Assembly: GCA_045601425.1 (NCBI GenBank)
Contig: JAZRZP010000040.1
Coordinates: 1-64,000 of the forward strand
Length of the DNA: 64,000 nucleotides
Direction: 5' to 3'
From: UBA1219 sp045601425
Lineage (GTDB): Bacteria; Bacteroidota; Bacteroidia; Bacteroidales; P3
The position numbers were made by a program, and so were the translations under genes. The notes beneath the pieces were generated by a model. That model was not told where the DNA came from and did no database searches. It saw only the letters and a list, made by a program, of their open reading frames with translations. This document shows positions 8,625 to 17,474 of the stretch, piece after piece (position 1 is the stretch's first letter; every line of letters starts with the position of its first letter).

Positions 8625-9371
8625 TTAAAACAATATTTCCGGCAGATTCATGTCTGCAGCCAGTTTCTTCATCAAATCATTGGCATCGCGAATAGACTGC
8701 CGTGCCCAGTTCAGTTTTATGTCAATTTTTTCCTCTTCGGTGAGTCTCCAGTTCAGGCCGTCTGTTTTCCGCATTTTTTCAGTGAGATAAAACGTTGACA
8801 GTGCAGCCGAAACCGAGATGTTGAAACTTTCGGTGAAACCGTACATGGGAATCTTTACGTACCCGTCGGCAAGGTCGATGGCCGTCTGCGAAAGCCCTGT
8901 AAGCTCCGTTCCGAACACGAGGGCTGTCGGTTGTGTTATGTCCAGATCGGCAAGCATCATATCGTTTTCGTGCGGAAGCGTGGCTATAATTTTGTATCCC
9001 TTATCGTGAAGTTTTTCAAAAGCGATGCGGGTGTTGTCGGCATCTTTGCGGTTGTAACGGTGATAATCGACCCATTTGGACGAACCGAGCGCCACATCCG
9101 GATTAAGCTGGTATTCATACCGGTTTTCGATGACATGGACGTCCTGTATGCCGAAACAGTCGCAGGTACGCAGCACTGCACTCGCATTCTGCGACTGGAA
9201 AATATCTTCCAATACCACCGTGAGATGACGGGTACGGTTTTCTATATTCTTGTCCAAAAGATTTTTACGGTTTTCGGTGCAGAACTCCGTCACTTTGTCG
9301 TAAAACCTCTGTTTTTCTTCAAAAGTGTAAAGCTCGAAAAGCGGACGCTTGTGTGATTTTATCTCTGACAT
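8625..9371 (-). CDS. TrmH/SpoU family 2'-O-ribose RNA methyltransferase
   Basis: SAM-dependent RNA methyltransferase of the SPOUT superfamily, probably tRNA Gm18 methylase. The 248-residue protein contains the three SpoU motifs: NASAVLRTCDCFGI with the catalytic arginine, VFGTELTGLS, and IPMYGFTESFNISVSAALS, which form the knotted SAM site. The window does not show whether the target is tRNA or rRNA. It sits 3 bp after the DUF2461 gene in a housekeeping run placed inside the polysaccharide locus. Confidence 0.88.
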   Translation of the reverse strand: MSEIKSHKRPLFELYTFEEKQRFYDKVTEFCTENRKNLLDKNIENRTRHLTVVLEDIFQSQNASAVLRTCDCFGIQDVHVIENRYEYQLNPDVALGSSKWVDYHRYNRKDADNTRIAFEKLHDKGYKIIATLPHENDMMLADLDITQPTALVFGTELTGLSQTAIDLADGYVKIPMYGFTESFNISVSAALSTFYLTEKMRKTDGLNWRLTEEEKIDIKLNWARQSIRDANDLMKKLAADMNLPEILF

Positions 9372-9374
9372 GGG

Positions 9375-10061
9375 TTATTTGCTTTGTAAACCGTACATCA
9401 CGTCGATGATGAATTTGTTCAGCGGGTAAGTGGCCTTTATGCGTTCCATGATAAAATCGTGGAATCCGGCCGATGTTGCCGTCTCGTTGCTGAAACCGGC
9501 AGACGAAACGTAGTGTTTGTATTTCAAAAGGTCAATGTCGGGGAAATCGGCAGGGAAACCTTTCGGTGCCTTCTTGAGGGATTCTATGTTCCAAAGTTCC
9601 GGATAAAATTTCCTGAAATTCGGATTGCCTATAATTGCCTTGAAGGCATTGGTGTTGTAGAAAATTTCGCTGCGTATCTCGTACAGAAGTTCAGGTGAAG
9701 GCATGAAAATGCCACCGCCTATCGACGAACACCCGTCCTGAATGTGTATGTAATACCCCGGACGTCCGTGTTGCTTCACTCCACCCGAAGCTATGTAGGC
9801 TGCGAGATGTGTCTTATATGGTGTTTTGTCGGGTGAAAAACGTATATCTCTGTAAATGCGGTACATGCAATCTTTGGCAGATTGCATTCCCACAGTCTTG
9901 TCCATGCCGTAAATTTCCGGAATTATTCCGTCTACAAAATCAAGGAAATCGGCACGCACCGCGTCCCAACGGCTTTTGTTGGCGATGAACCAGTCGCGGT
10001 TATTGTTGAATTTCAGTTCTTCAAGAAATTCGAATACAAAAGGAGATATGCTGTCTTTCAT
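9375..10061 (-). CDS. DUF2461 domain protein
   Basis: Conserved protein of unknown function, 228 residues, recognised by the DUF2461 pattern: FLEELKFNNNRDWF near the N-terminus, then YRDIRFSPDKTPYKTHLAAYI and YYIHIQDG. No signal peptide or membrane segment is visible, so it should be cytosolic. Its ATG overlaps the nadD stop (TAATG), so it is translated from the nadD transcript; no functional link to NAD synthesis is known to me. Confidence 0.88.
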   Translation of the reverse strand: MKDSISPFVFEFLEELKFNNNRDWFIANKSRWDAVRADFLDFVDGIIPEIYGMDKTVGMQSAKDCMYRIYRDIRFSPDKTPYKTHLAAYIASGGVKQHGRPGYYIHIQDGCSSIGGGIFMPSPELLYEIRSEIFYNTNAFKAIIGNPNFRKFYPELWNIESLKKAPKGFPADFPDIDLLKYKHYVSSAGFSNETATSAGFHDFIMERIKATYPLNKFIIDVMYGLQSK

Positions 10062-10648
10062 TATTTGTAAAAATTCATCTCTTCGATGTATTTCCGTGCC
10101 GGTTCATTGAGAAGATATTGCACGGATTTGCCGTTCTTTATGCAGTTTCTTATGTAGCTCGATGAAATTTCCATCATCGGTGAACTGATGTAATGCACAT
10201 TCGGATGACTGTCCCATGGCGTTTTTCCGGAATCTGGACGGGGATACACGAAAATCTCGTAGTTATCTATGATATACTTGTAATTACGCCATTTGTCAAA
10301 AGTCAGCAGGTTGTCGGAACCCATTATCAGACAGAACTGCTTTTGCGGATATTTTTCGCTCAGGTGTGCCAGAGTGAGCGAGGTGTATGACGGCCGAGGC
10401 AGGGAGAACTCAACATCGCACGCATGAAACCTCGGATTGTCGTCAATGGCTGCTTTGAGTATCTGCAACCGGTGATGGTCGGCAAGAAGGGACTTGCGTT
10501 CCTTCAGCGGATTCTGCGGTGAAAGCACGAACCAGATATCTTCAATGTCGGTTTCGGCAAGCACCGCATTGGCTATTATCAGATGTCCGGTGTGCACGGG
10601 GTTGAATGACCCGAAATACAAGCCGGTTTTACCTTTCTGAAATTTCAT
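10061..10648 (-). CDS. nadD: Nicotinate-nucleotide adenylyltransferase
   Basis: Makes deamido-NAD from nicotinate mononucleotide and ATP, the step before NAD synthetase. The 195-residue protein has the nucleotidyltransferase motif FGSFNPVHTGHLIIAN (the HxGH-type site) near residue 15 and the closing SSSYIRNCIKNG motif, plus the terminal YLLNEPARKYIEE. The length is usual for NadD. It overlaps the DUF2461 gene by one base. nadA, for an earlier step of the same pathway, is at 41575-42507. Confidence 0.93.
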   Translation of the reverse strand: MKFQKGKTGLYFGSFNPVHTGHLIIANAVLAETDIEDIWFVLSPQNPLKERKSLLADHHRLQILKAAIDDNPRFHACDVEFSLPRPSYTSLTLAHLSEKYPQKQFCLIMGSDNLLTFDKWRNYKYIIDNYEIFVYPRPDSGKTPWDSHPNVHYISSPMMEISSSYIRNCIKNGKSVQYLLNEPARKYIEEMNFYK

Positions 10649-10672
10649 TCCAACATCAGATGGTAGGAAAAA

Positions 10673-11269
10673 TCAATAGTAACGGTATTTGGTTACAAAA
10701 GCAATGGCCTTAAGCTTGTTGCGTTTAAAAATGTAAAGTTCAGCTATTTCGTTCGCACCGGATGCCACCCGCAAGACATTCACGTTTGCCAAGTATGCAC
10801 GAGGCGTTTTCTCAAAGAAAACCTTGAAAACGTCTTCCTTGCTCATTCCGACCTTTATGCCGTTCTGCAGTTTCACGATAGTGTCGGTAATGTAGGCACC
10901 CACTATTTCCATCTTTTCGGTATTGATGGCCATGAACACGTCAATGAAACTGTCATCGAGGCGCTTGAGCGAGTGTACCGAAACGTTCATGGTATCGAAA
11001 AAACGTTGGTATCCGACTTCGCGGTACCAGTCAATACCTGAACGGTTCACATAACTTTCTACTCTGTTGTATTTTCCCAAAGGATAAATGACATACTCCG
11101 AAAGCGACACCACGGTCATGGTATCGGTGTAATATTTTATATCCTTCACCATGTATTCCGGACGCGAGAAATCTTTCATTCGTGCCGAAATGGCTCTCTG
11201 ACTGAGATTCTGGGCGTATGCCCCGCAGATACAGAGTAAAATTGCTGTTATAGCTAAAATCTTTTTCAT
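10673..11269 (-). CDS. Secreted protein of unknown function
   Basis: I do not recognise the family. The 198-residue protein starts with a signal peptide (MKKILAITAILLCICGAYA, cleavage expected after AYA), so it should reach the periplasm. The rest is a mixed charged sequence rich in aromatic and beta-forming residues, with VGMSKEDVFKVFF near 140, a pattern of small SmpA/BamE-like or beta-sheet proteins, though this is weak. It ends 24 bp before nadD, so both may share a transcript. Confidence 0.7.
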   Translation of the reverse strand: MKKILAITAILLCICGAYAQNLSQRAISARMKDFSRPEYMVKDIKYYTDTMTVVSLSEYVIYPLGKYNRVESYVNRSGIDWYREVGYQRFFDTMNVSVHSLKRLDDSFIDVFMAINTEKMEIVGAYITDTIVKLQNGIKVGMSKEDVFKVFFEKTPRAYLANVNVLRVASGANEIAELYIFKRNKLKAIAFVTKYRYY

Positions 11270-11418
11270 TGTTTTATATTATCTATAATTTGTTTTCAAA
11301 GCTTTATATTTCAAAAGAATCACTTCGCCAGCGTGTTTGCCAACTGCAGAAAACCGTTCCCGAATTCGGTTTCATGTTCAAACCATGTTCTATAACCCGT
11401 TCTGCACAGAAAAACACG

Positions 11419-11444
11419 TACTCCGCAAGCTCCGTTACGGAGTA
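11419..11444 (-). terminator. Probable terminator after pfp
   Basis: A hairpin with 7-bp arms TACTCCG/CGGAGTA lies 14 bp past the pfp stop. On the minus strand it is followed by CGTGTTTTT, a broken T run, so termination is probably moderate. It separates pfp from the secreted-protein/nadD run. Confidence 0.5.
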
Positions 11445-11457
11445 CATGCTGAGTGTT

Positions 11458-12690
11458 TTACCAGTTTAGTATCTTTCTGAAGTCGAAACTTTCGGGATTT
11501 TCGACATACTTTTTCGCAGCTTCGTAGTCGGCGGGGGTAATGTAGTCCATGATGCTGTCAATGTACGACATTACCTCATCGTTGTTTATGTCAACCAGAC
11601 GGGGAGGAATCTTGCCTGTTTTCGGGTCCTGAATGTCTTTCAGGAAAAGCGGGGAAACATTTCCATTGTGGTCTGCATAAACCATACATCCTGTACAGCC
11701 CTGTTTGAATAGTTTCTTGACACCCACACCGAGTTCGGTACAGTATGTGAGGTCGTAGGCTATCGGGTCCTGACAGCGTACTTCGTATCCGAGTTCCACA
11801 GGACGGGATTTGACTTTCAGCTTGAGTTCCTTGGCGCGCTCTTCAAGCAAGTTGTTGAAGATGTTTGCCTTTGAAACCTTTCCCAATTCAGGGTGTCCGT
11901 GAGCGTCGTAAGTGAAGTTGACTTTGGTTTTGGCCAATTCTTCATCGCTGAGAGCATGGAATACACCTTCCGAAACCATTATTGCACCATAGTCAATGCC
12001 CATTATCTTGCGTTTCAGGATGCAGGAAATGACCAAGTTGACTATCTTGTCGATAGTAATGGTAGCTTTGTTGAAAAACTCCGGTATTATTATCATCGGG
12101 TAGTGGCAGGCACTAGCTATGCCGAAGGCAAGGTGTCCGGCCGAGCGTCCCATGGCACATACAAGGAACCAATTTTCGCTGGTACGCGCATCTTCCATGA
12201 CTGCTTTTCCGATAACGGCACCCTGTGCCTTGGCCGTATTGAAACCGAACGTCGGACTTGAATTCGGCAACGGCAAATCGTTGTCTATCGTTTTCGGGAC
12301 ATGTATGTTTGAAATCGGATAGTGTTTCGATTCAAGGAATTTCGCAATTCTGTTGGCTGTCGAAGCAGTGTCGTCGCCACCCACGGTAACGAGAAGTTTA
12401 ATGTTGTTGTCTGTAAAAAATTTGAGATTGAAATTCTTTTCAAAATCTTCGTCGGTAGGTTTGAAACGGCTCATTTTAAGCATTGATCCGCCACGGTTGA
12501 AAATTTCGTCGGCGCGGACGAAATCAATTTCAGTCGTACGAGGTGTTTCGGTGAAAAGTGCCGAATAACCGCCATGCAAGCCTATTACCCGAAAATCTTC
12601 GCGAAGAAAAGCCTTTGATACGCTCCCAACCACGGTATTCATTCCCGGTGCGGGACCGCCGCCTGTCAATATTGCTATCGCTTGTTTCAT
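11458..12690 (-). CDS. PPi-type 6-phosphofructokinase (diphosphate--fructose-6-phosphate phosphotransferase)
   Basis: Glycolytic enzyme phosphorylating fructose 6-phosphate. Two diagnostic positions point to pyrophosphate as donor: GGDD at 104-107 (ATP enzymes have GGDG) and Lys133 in PKTIDND (ATP enzymes have glycine). Asp136 is the catalytic base. It begins TGGGPAPGMN, the ligand-binding loop, and is 410 residues, near the usual 400-440 for this subgroup. The upstream 58 bp show no clear promoter box. The donor assignment follows known residue rules, not measurement. Confidence 0.9.
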   Translation of the reverse strand: MKQAIAILTGGGPAPGMNTVVGSVSKAFLREDFRVIGLHGGYSALFTETPRTTEIDFVRADEIFNRGGSMLKMSRFKPTDEDFEKNFNLKFFTDNNIKLLVTVGGDDTASTANRIAKFLESKHYPISNIHVPKTIDNDLPLPNSSPTFGFNTAKAQGAVIGKAVMEDARTSENWFLVCAMGRSAGHLAFGIASACHYPMIIIPEFFNKATITIDKIVNLVISCILKRKIMGIDYGAIMVSEGVFHALSDEELAKTKVNFTYDAHGHPELGKVSKANIFNNLLEERAKELKLKVKSRPVELGYEVRCQDPIAYDLTYCTELGVGVKKLFKQGCTGCMVYADHNGNVSPLFLKDIQDPKTGKIPPRLVDINNDEVMSYIDSIMDYITPADYEAAKKYVENPESFDFRKILNW

Positions 12691-12748
12691 TTTTTGTATT
12701 TTTTGTGTTTTATATTTTTTGTTTCCTTATGCAGTATTCACCGTAAAA

Positions 12749-14023
12749 CTAAAGTCTTGCATCGATATCATTGTGGTCCAAGACTGCTTTCACGTCGTAA
12801 ACGACGCCGTTTTCTTTTACCAAAGTCCTTACTTTCAGATTCCTGAACTCTTTGTGAGCCACGGCAAGAATCACGGCATCGTAATAATTTTCTTTCAATA
12901 CGGATTTTTCTGCGGTCACGTCAACACCATATTCGCGTTTGACATCTCCGGCATTTGCCCATGGGTCGTAAATCGTGATGTTTTCGGTGTACTCTTTCAG
13001 GGTATGGTATATGTCCACGATTTTAGTGTTTCTGATATCAGGACAGTTTTCCTTGAACGTGAATCCGAGTATCAGAATCCGGGAATCTTTTACCTGAGCG
13101 CCTTTTTTGTTCATGCATTTTATGGTCTGATTGGCCACATAGGCACCCATTCCGTCGTTGAGGCGGCGTGAAGCTGACATGATACGCGGCAGGACACCAT
13201 ATACCTGCGCCTTCTGTATAAGGTAATAAGGATCGACACTTATGCAGTGTCCTCCTACAAGGCCCGGAGACATTTTTATGAAGTTCCACTTGCTCGAAGC
13301 CGCTTCTATCACGTCATGCGTATCGATACCCATGGCGTTGAAAATCTTGGCGAGTTCGTTCATGAAGGCGATATTGACGTCGCGCTGCGAGTTTTCGATT
13401 ATTTTCGAAGCTTCGGCAACCTTTATTGACGGTGCCTTGTGGGTACCGTTCACCAGAACAGAATTGTAAAGGCCGTCCACAATGTCTGCCACTTCGGGAG
13501 TTGAGCCGGAAGTCACCTTGCGTATTTTTTCAACGGTATGCTCTTTGTCGCCAGGGTTGATACGTTCCGGAGAATAACCGGCAAAGAAATCCCTGTTGAA
13601 CACCAATCCGGATGTCTTTTCCACCTGCGGGAGACACACCTCTTCGGTAACTCCCGGATACACGGTGGATTCGTATATCACGATATCCCCTTTAGAAATA
13701 ACCTTCCCGACTGTTTGACTTGCCTTAATCAGAGGGACGAGGTCGGGACGGTTGTTTTCGTCCACTGGAGTCGGCACGGCAACGATGTAAACATTGCAGT
13801 CCTTCACCATTCCGATGTCGGTGGTACAGACAAAGCCGTTCTTTACGGCTTCTGACAGCAGCTTGTCGTCAACCTCGTTGGTAGAATCGTGTCCTACCAT
13901 GAGTTCATCGACACGGCTCTGATTCATGTCCAAGCCAACGGTCTGGTATTTAGTCGAGAACAACCGTGCCAACGGCAAACCGACATAACCCAAACCAACT
14001 ACACATATTTTCTTTGCAGTCAT
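12749..14023 (-). CDS. UDP-sugar 6-dehydrogenase (TviB/WbpA-type nucleotide-sugar dehydrogenase)
   Basis: NAD-dependent oxidation of a UDP-N-acetylhexosamine to its uronic acid. The 424-residue protein opens with the Rossmann motif VVGLGYVGLPLA, has ESTVYPGVTEE, the conserved NIAFMNELAKIFNAMGID segment, and the catalytic cysteine in GLVGGHCISVDPYYL (near 268). The sequence looks closer to TviB/WbpO/CapL than to UDP-glucose dehydrogenase. It would supply the substrate for the WbpB- and WbpE-like enzymes at 7631-8596 and 5036-6163. It follows rfbB by 46 bp. Confidence 0.88.
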   Translation of the reverse strand: MTAKKICVVGLGYVGLPLARLFSTKYQTVGLDMNQSRVDELMVGHDSTNEVDDKLLSEAVKNGFVCTTDIGMVKDCNVYIVAVPTPVDENNRPDLVPLIKASQTVGKVISKGDIVIYESTVYPGVTEEVCLPQVEKTSGLVFNRDFFAGYSPERINPGDKEHTVEKIRKVTSGSTPEVADIVDGLYNSVLVNGTHKAPSIKVAEASKIIENSQRDVNIAFMNELAKIFNAMGIDTHDVIEAASSKWNFIKMSPGLVGGHCISVDPYYLIQKAQVYGVLPRIMSASRRLNDGMGAYVANQTIKCMNKKGAQVKDSRILILGFTFKENCPDIRNTKIVDIYHTLKEYTENITIYDPWANAGDVKREYGVDVTAEKSVLKENYYDAVILAVAHKEFRNLKVRTLVKENGVVYDVKAVLDHNDIDARL

Positions 14024-14069
14024 ATTACTTAAATATCTTGTTCCATGTTAGTTAGAGAAAAGCATCGCA

Positions 14070-15152
14070 CTACCTGTTCGCATACATGCTTTCATAATAC
14101 TTTTCATATTCTCCGGAAGTTATGTTGTCCATCCAATCCTGATTTTCAAGATACCAGCGAACGGTTTTTTCTATACCTTCTTCGAATTGAAGACTCGGCT
14201 CCCAGCCAAGTTCGTTTTTAAGTTTGGTGCTGTCTATGGCATAACGCAAATCGTGTCCGGCACGGTCGGTAACGTAAGTTATTAACTTTTCCGAATAACC
14301 TTCCGGATTGCCCAGAATTTTGTCCACTGTCTTTATTATGACCTTTATGAGGTCGATGTTTTTCCATTCGTTGAAACCTCCGATGTTGTACGTATCGGCA
14401 ATTTTTCCCTTATGGAAAATCATGTCTATCGCCCTTGCATGATCTTCCACGAAAAGCCAGTCTCGTACGTTTTCACCCTTACCGTAAACCGGAAGCGGTT
14501 TTCCATGACGTATATTATTGATAAACAATGGTATCAGTTTTTCCGGAAACTGGTAGGGACCGTAGTTGTTGGAACAGTTCGTTACAATGGTAGGCATTCC
14601 GTAAGTGTCGTGATAGGCACGTACGAAGTGGTCGCTGCTCGCCTTGGCGGCCGAATAAGGTGAATGTGGCTGATACTTGGTATCTTCTGTGAAGAATACA
14701 TCGCCATAAGGAGCATCGCCTTCGGGTTTCGTAAGTTCCAACGCTCCGTAAACCTCATCGGTGGAGATGTGGTAGAAACGTTTCCCTTCCCAGTTGCCGT
14801 CCCATGTCAGCTTGGCTGCCTGCAACAGACTCAAGGTTCCCATCACGTTGGTACGTGCGAATGTAAACGGGTCTTTTATGCTTCTGTCCACGTGACTTTC
14901 GGCGGCAAGATGTATCACGCCGTCGATATCGTATTGTCTGAAAATCTCCAAAATCCGTTCAAAGTCACAGATGTCGGCTTTCACAAAAGTGTAATTGGGC
15001 TTATTCTCAATATCCTTGAGATTCGCAAGATTGCCCGCATAGGTAAGCTTATCGAGGTTAACTATCCTGTAATCAGGATATTTGTTCACAAACAGGCGAA
15101 CAACGTGGCTTCCAATAAATCCGGCACCACCGGTTATCAAAATATTTTTCAT
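14070..15152 (-). CDS. rfbB: dTDP-glucose 4,6-dehydratase
   Basis: Second step of dTDP-L-rhamnose synthesis. The 360-residue extended SDR protein has the NAD loop GGAGFIGSHV, the AAESHVDRSI substrate motif, THE-type ISTDEVYGAL, and catalytic YxxxK in PYSAAKAS (about 165). Its neighbours rfbA, rfbC and rfbD complete the pathway in the order A-C-D-B on the minus strand with gaps under 12 bp, so the four form one operon feeding the surface polysaccharide. Confidence 0.95.
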   Translation of the reverse strand: MKNILITGGAGFIGSHVVRLFVNKYPDYRIVNLDKLTYAGNLANLKDIENKPNYTFVKADICDFERILEIFRQYDIDGVIHLAAESHVDRSIKDPFTFARTNVMGTLSLLQAAKLTWDGNWEGKRFYHISTDEVYGALELTKPEGDAPYGDVFFTEDTKYQPHSPYSAAKASSDHFVRAYHDTYGMPTIVTNCSNNYGPYQFPEKLIPLFINNIRHGKPLPVYGKGENVRDWLFVEDHARAIDMIFHKGKIADTYNIGGFNEWKNIDLIKVIIKTVDKILGNPEGYSEKLITYVTDRAGHDLRYAIDSTKLKNELGWEPSLQFEEGIEKTVRWYLENQDWMDNITSGEYEKYYESMYANR

Positions 15153-15159
15153 AAGAGTC

Positions 15160-16008
15160 TTATTTCAAAAATTTCAGACATTCTTTCAGAGAGTCTTTCC
15201 AATAGGGTACTTTCACGCCCACCGACTTGATTTTGTCCTTAGCGAGGACACTGTAGGCAGGACGTTTTGTAGGAGAAGGGTACTTGTCTGATTCTATGGG
15301 ATTTACCTTGGTTTTAGCACCTGTTTCCTCAAATATCGCCTTAGTAAAATCGTACCACGATATGACACCTTCATTGGAGAAGTGGTAGAGATTAAAACCT
15401 CTGATGCCAGCGTTCAACACCACCATCATGGCCCGTGCCAAATCAGTCGCATAAGTGGGAGACCCCACCTGATCGTAAACGACGTTTATCTCGTCACGTT
15501 CGGCAGAAAGACGCATCATTGTTTTCACAAAATTGCCTCCGAACTCCGAATAAAGCCATGCTGTTCGAATTATAGCAACATCGCAACCAACTGATTCCAA
15601 AGCCTTTTCACCAAGAAGTTTTGTCAAGCCGTAAACTCCCGAAGGATCTGTCGGGTCTGTTTCTTTAAGCGGATGACACCCTTCGCCGCAGAAAACATAA
15701 TCAGTGGAAACATGCACGAGAGGGATACCGTTGTCCCGAGCCACTTCACCCAACACCTTGGCTCCAAGATGGTTAACCTTATCTGCCAGTTCTTTTTCGG
15801 TTTCAGCTTTATCAACGGCAGTATATGCGGCACTGTTTACCAGAGCCTCTATGGAATTTTTCTTCACGAAAGCATCAATCTGCTCATAATCAGTTATATC
15901 CAATTCCGGAACATCTGTAAAGAAAAACACATATTGCGGCTGTTCGGCACTTATTTTCTGTATCGAACGACCCAACTGTCCATTGGCACCTGTAACTAAA
16001 ATATTCAT
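15160..16008 (-). CDS. rfbD: dTDP-4-dehydrorhamnose reductase
   Basis: Last step of dTDP-L-rhamnose synthesis, reducing the 4-keto group. I start at the ATG at 16006-16008, giving 282 residues beginning MNILVTGANGQLGRSIQ, because the nucleotide loop sits at the N-terminus in this family; an upstream ATG adds seven residues. The motifs NSAAYTAVDKAE, STDYVFCGEG and GVYGLTKLLGEKA (catalytic Y and K) are present. It lies 10 bp after rfbC and 7 bp before rfbB. Confidence 0.94.
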   Translation of the reverse strand: MNILVTGANGQLGRSIQKISAEQPQYVFFFTDVPELDITDYEQIDAFVKKNSIEALVNSAAYTAVDKAETEKELADKVNHLGAKVLGEVARDNGIPLVHVSTDYVFCGEGCHPLKETDPTDPSGVYGLTKLLGEKALESVGCDVAIIRTAWLYSEFGGNFVKTMMRLSAERDEINVVYDQVGSPTYATDLARAMMVVLNAGIRGFNLYHFSNEGVISWYDFTKAIFEETGAKTKVNPIESDKYPSPTKRPAYSVLAKDKIKSVGVKVPYWKDSLKECLKFLK

Positions 16009-16018
16009 TCTATGATAC

Positions 16019-16579
16019 TTAGAAAACAAACTCTATTTTTTTAGCCACATCTCTCAATAAGGGATGGTGTCTGTCTTTTTCCGAAAGTATGACTTTATCG
16101 GCAGGTATCCGCCAGTTGATGTTCAGATCAGGATCGTCCCAAGCCAAGGCACCTTCGCTCTGCGGTGCGTAAAAGCTGTCGCATTTGTACTGGAAAACAG
16201 CATCTTCGCTCAGTACGGAAAACCCATGAGCCATTCCTTTCGGCAAAAAGAACTGAAGGTGATTTTCTGCGGTCAGTTCCACAGCCACATGCTGTCCGAA
16301 CGTGGGCGACCCCTTTCGTATATCAACAGCAACGTCCAGCACCCGTCCGCTAACCACGCGTACCAGCTTGCTCTGTGCAAAAGGCGGTTTCTGGTAATGC
16401 AAACCTCTCACAACGCCGTAGCACGACCTTGATTCATTGTCCTGCACGAATTTTACGCAGCCCACCTTCTCGTTGAATTCCTTCTCGTTGAAGGACTCAA
16501 AGAAATACCCCCTGTTGTCGCCAAAAAGTCTTGGTTCTATGATATATACGCCATCAATAGCAGTTTTCTGAACATTCAT
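16019..16579 (-). CDS. rfbC: dTDP-4-dehydrorhamnose 3,5-epimerase
   Basis: Cupin-fold epimerase acting between rfbB and rfbD. The start at 16577-16579 gives 186 residues beginning MNVQKTAIDGVYIIEPRLF, the family start, 1 bp after the rfbA stop; a further upstream start would overlap rfbA. Visible landmarks are RGYFFESFNE, the catalytic His in GLHYQKPPFAQSKLVRV, and the substrate loop GMAHGFSVLSEDA. Length is normal. Confidence 0.94.
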   Translation of the reverse strand: MNVQKTAIDGVYIIEPRLFGDNRGYFFESFNEKEFNEKVGCVKFVQDNESRSCYGVVRGLHYQKPPFAQSKLVRVVSGRVLDVAVDIRKGSPTFGQHVAVELTAENHLQFFLPKGMAHGFSVLSEDAVFQYKCDSFYAPQSEGALAWDDPDLNINWRIPADKVILSEKDRHHPLLRDVAKKIEFVF

Positions 16580-16580
16580 T

Positions 16581-17462
16581 TTACCGTCCGTTTTCGGCCA
16601 GACGCATGAGGTACTGACCATATTGGTTTTTAATCATCGGTTTTGCGATTTCCTTCAGACGCTCCGCCGAAATCCATCCTTTTTCGAACGCAATGCTTTC
16701 GAGACATGCCACTTTCAGTCCCTGACGTTTTTCAAGCACTTCAATGAATGTCGAAGCTTCGGCTAGAGAATCGTGAGTTCCGGTGTCGAGCCATGCGAAA
16801 CCGCGGCCGAAAACCTCTACTTTAAGTTCATTGCTGTCCAAAAATTCCTGATTAACGGTGGTTATTTCAAGTTCACCACGTGCAGAGGGTTTTATGTGTT
16901 TTGCCACCTCCACAACTTTGTTCGGGTAAAAATAAAGGCCAACCACGGCATAGTTGCTTTTCGGATTCTGAGGTTTTTCCTCAATAGAAAGACAATTGCC
17001 GTTTTTGTCGAACTCGGCAACGCCATAGCGTTCGGGGTCGGCGACCCAATAACCGAATACGGTTGCCTTACGTTCCTGTTCAACACTGAGGACAGCTTTT
17101 TGAAGCAGTTCGGAGAATCCGTTGCCTTGAAAAATGTTGTCACCGAGAACAAGACACACATCGTCGTTGCCTATAAAATCTTCTCCGATTATGAAAGCTT
17201 GTGCCAAGCCGTCGGGAGAAGGCTGTTCGGCATAAGAAAAGTTCACACCGTAGTCGGAGCCGTCTCCAAGCAAACGCTTGAACCCCGGCAAATCCTGTGG
17301 GGTGGATATTATCAGTATGTCGCGGATTCCGGCAAGCATGAGTGCCGAAATCGGATAATAAACCATCGGTTTATCGTATATCGGGAGCAACTGTTTGCTC
17401 ACTCCTTTGGTAATGGGATACAATCTGGTACCCGAACCTCCAGCTAAAACAATACCTTTCAT
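16581..17462 (-). CDS. rfbA: Glucose-1-phosphate thymidylyltransferase
   Basis: First step of dTDP-L-rhamnose synthesis, joining dTTP and glucose 1-phosphate. The 293-residue protein has GGSGTRLYPITKGVSKQLLP at the N-terminus (nucleotide site) and LGDNIFQGNG with the metal aspartate; EEKPQNPKSNYAVVGLYFY is also typical. It follows the Wzc-like kinase by 12 bp, so dTDP-rhamnose supply is transcribed together with the export machinery. Confidence 0.95.
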   Translation of the reverse strand: MKGIVLAGGSGTRLYPITKGVSKQLLPIYDKPMVYYPISALMLAGIRDILIISTPQDLPGFKRLLGDGSDYGVNFSYAEQPSPDGLAQAFIIGEDFIGNDDVCLVLGDNIFQGNGFSELLQKAVLSVEQERKATVFGYWVADPERYGVAEFDKNGNCLSIEEKPQNPKSNYAVVGLYFYPNKVVEVAKHIKPSARGELEITTVNQEFLDSNELKVEVFGRGFAWLDTGTHDSLAEASTFIEVLEKRQGLKVACLESIAFEKGWISAERLKEIAKPMIKNQYGQYLMRLAENGR

Positions 17463-17474
17463 ACAGGTGATAAT

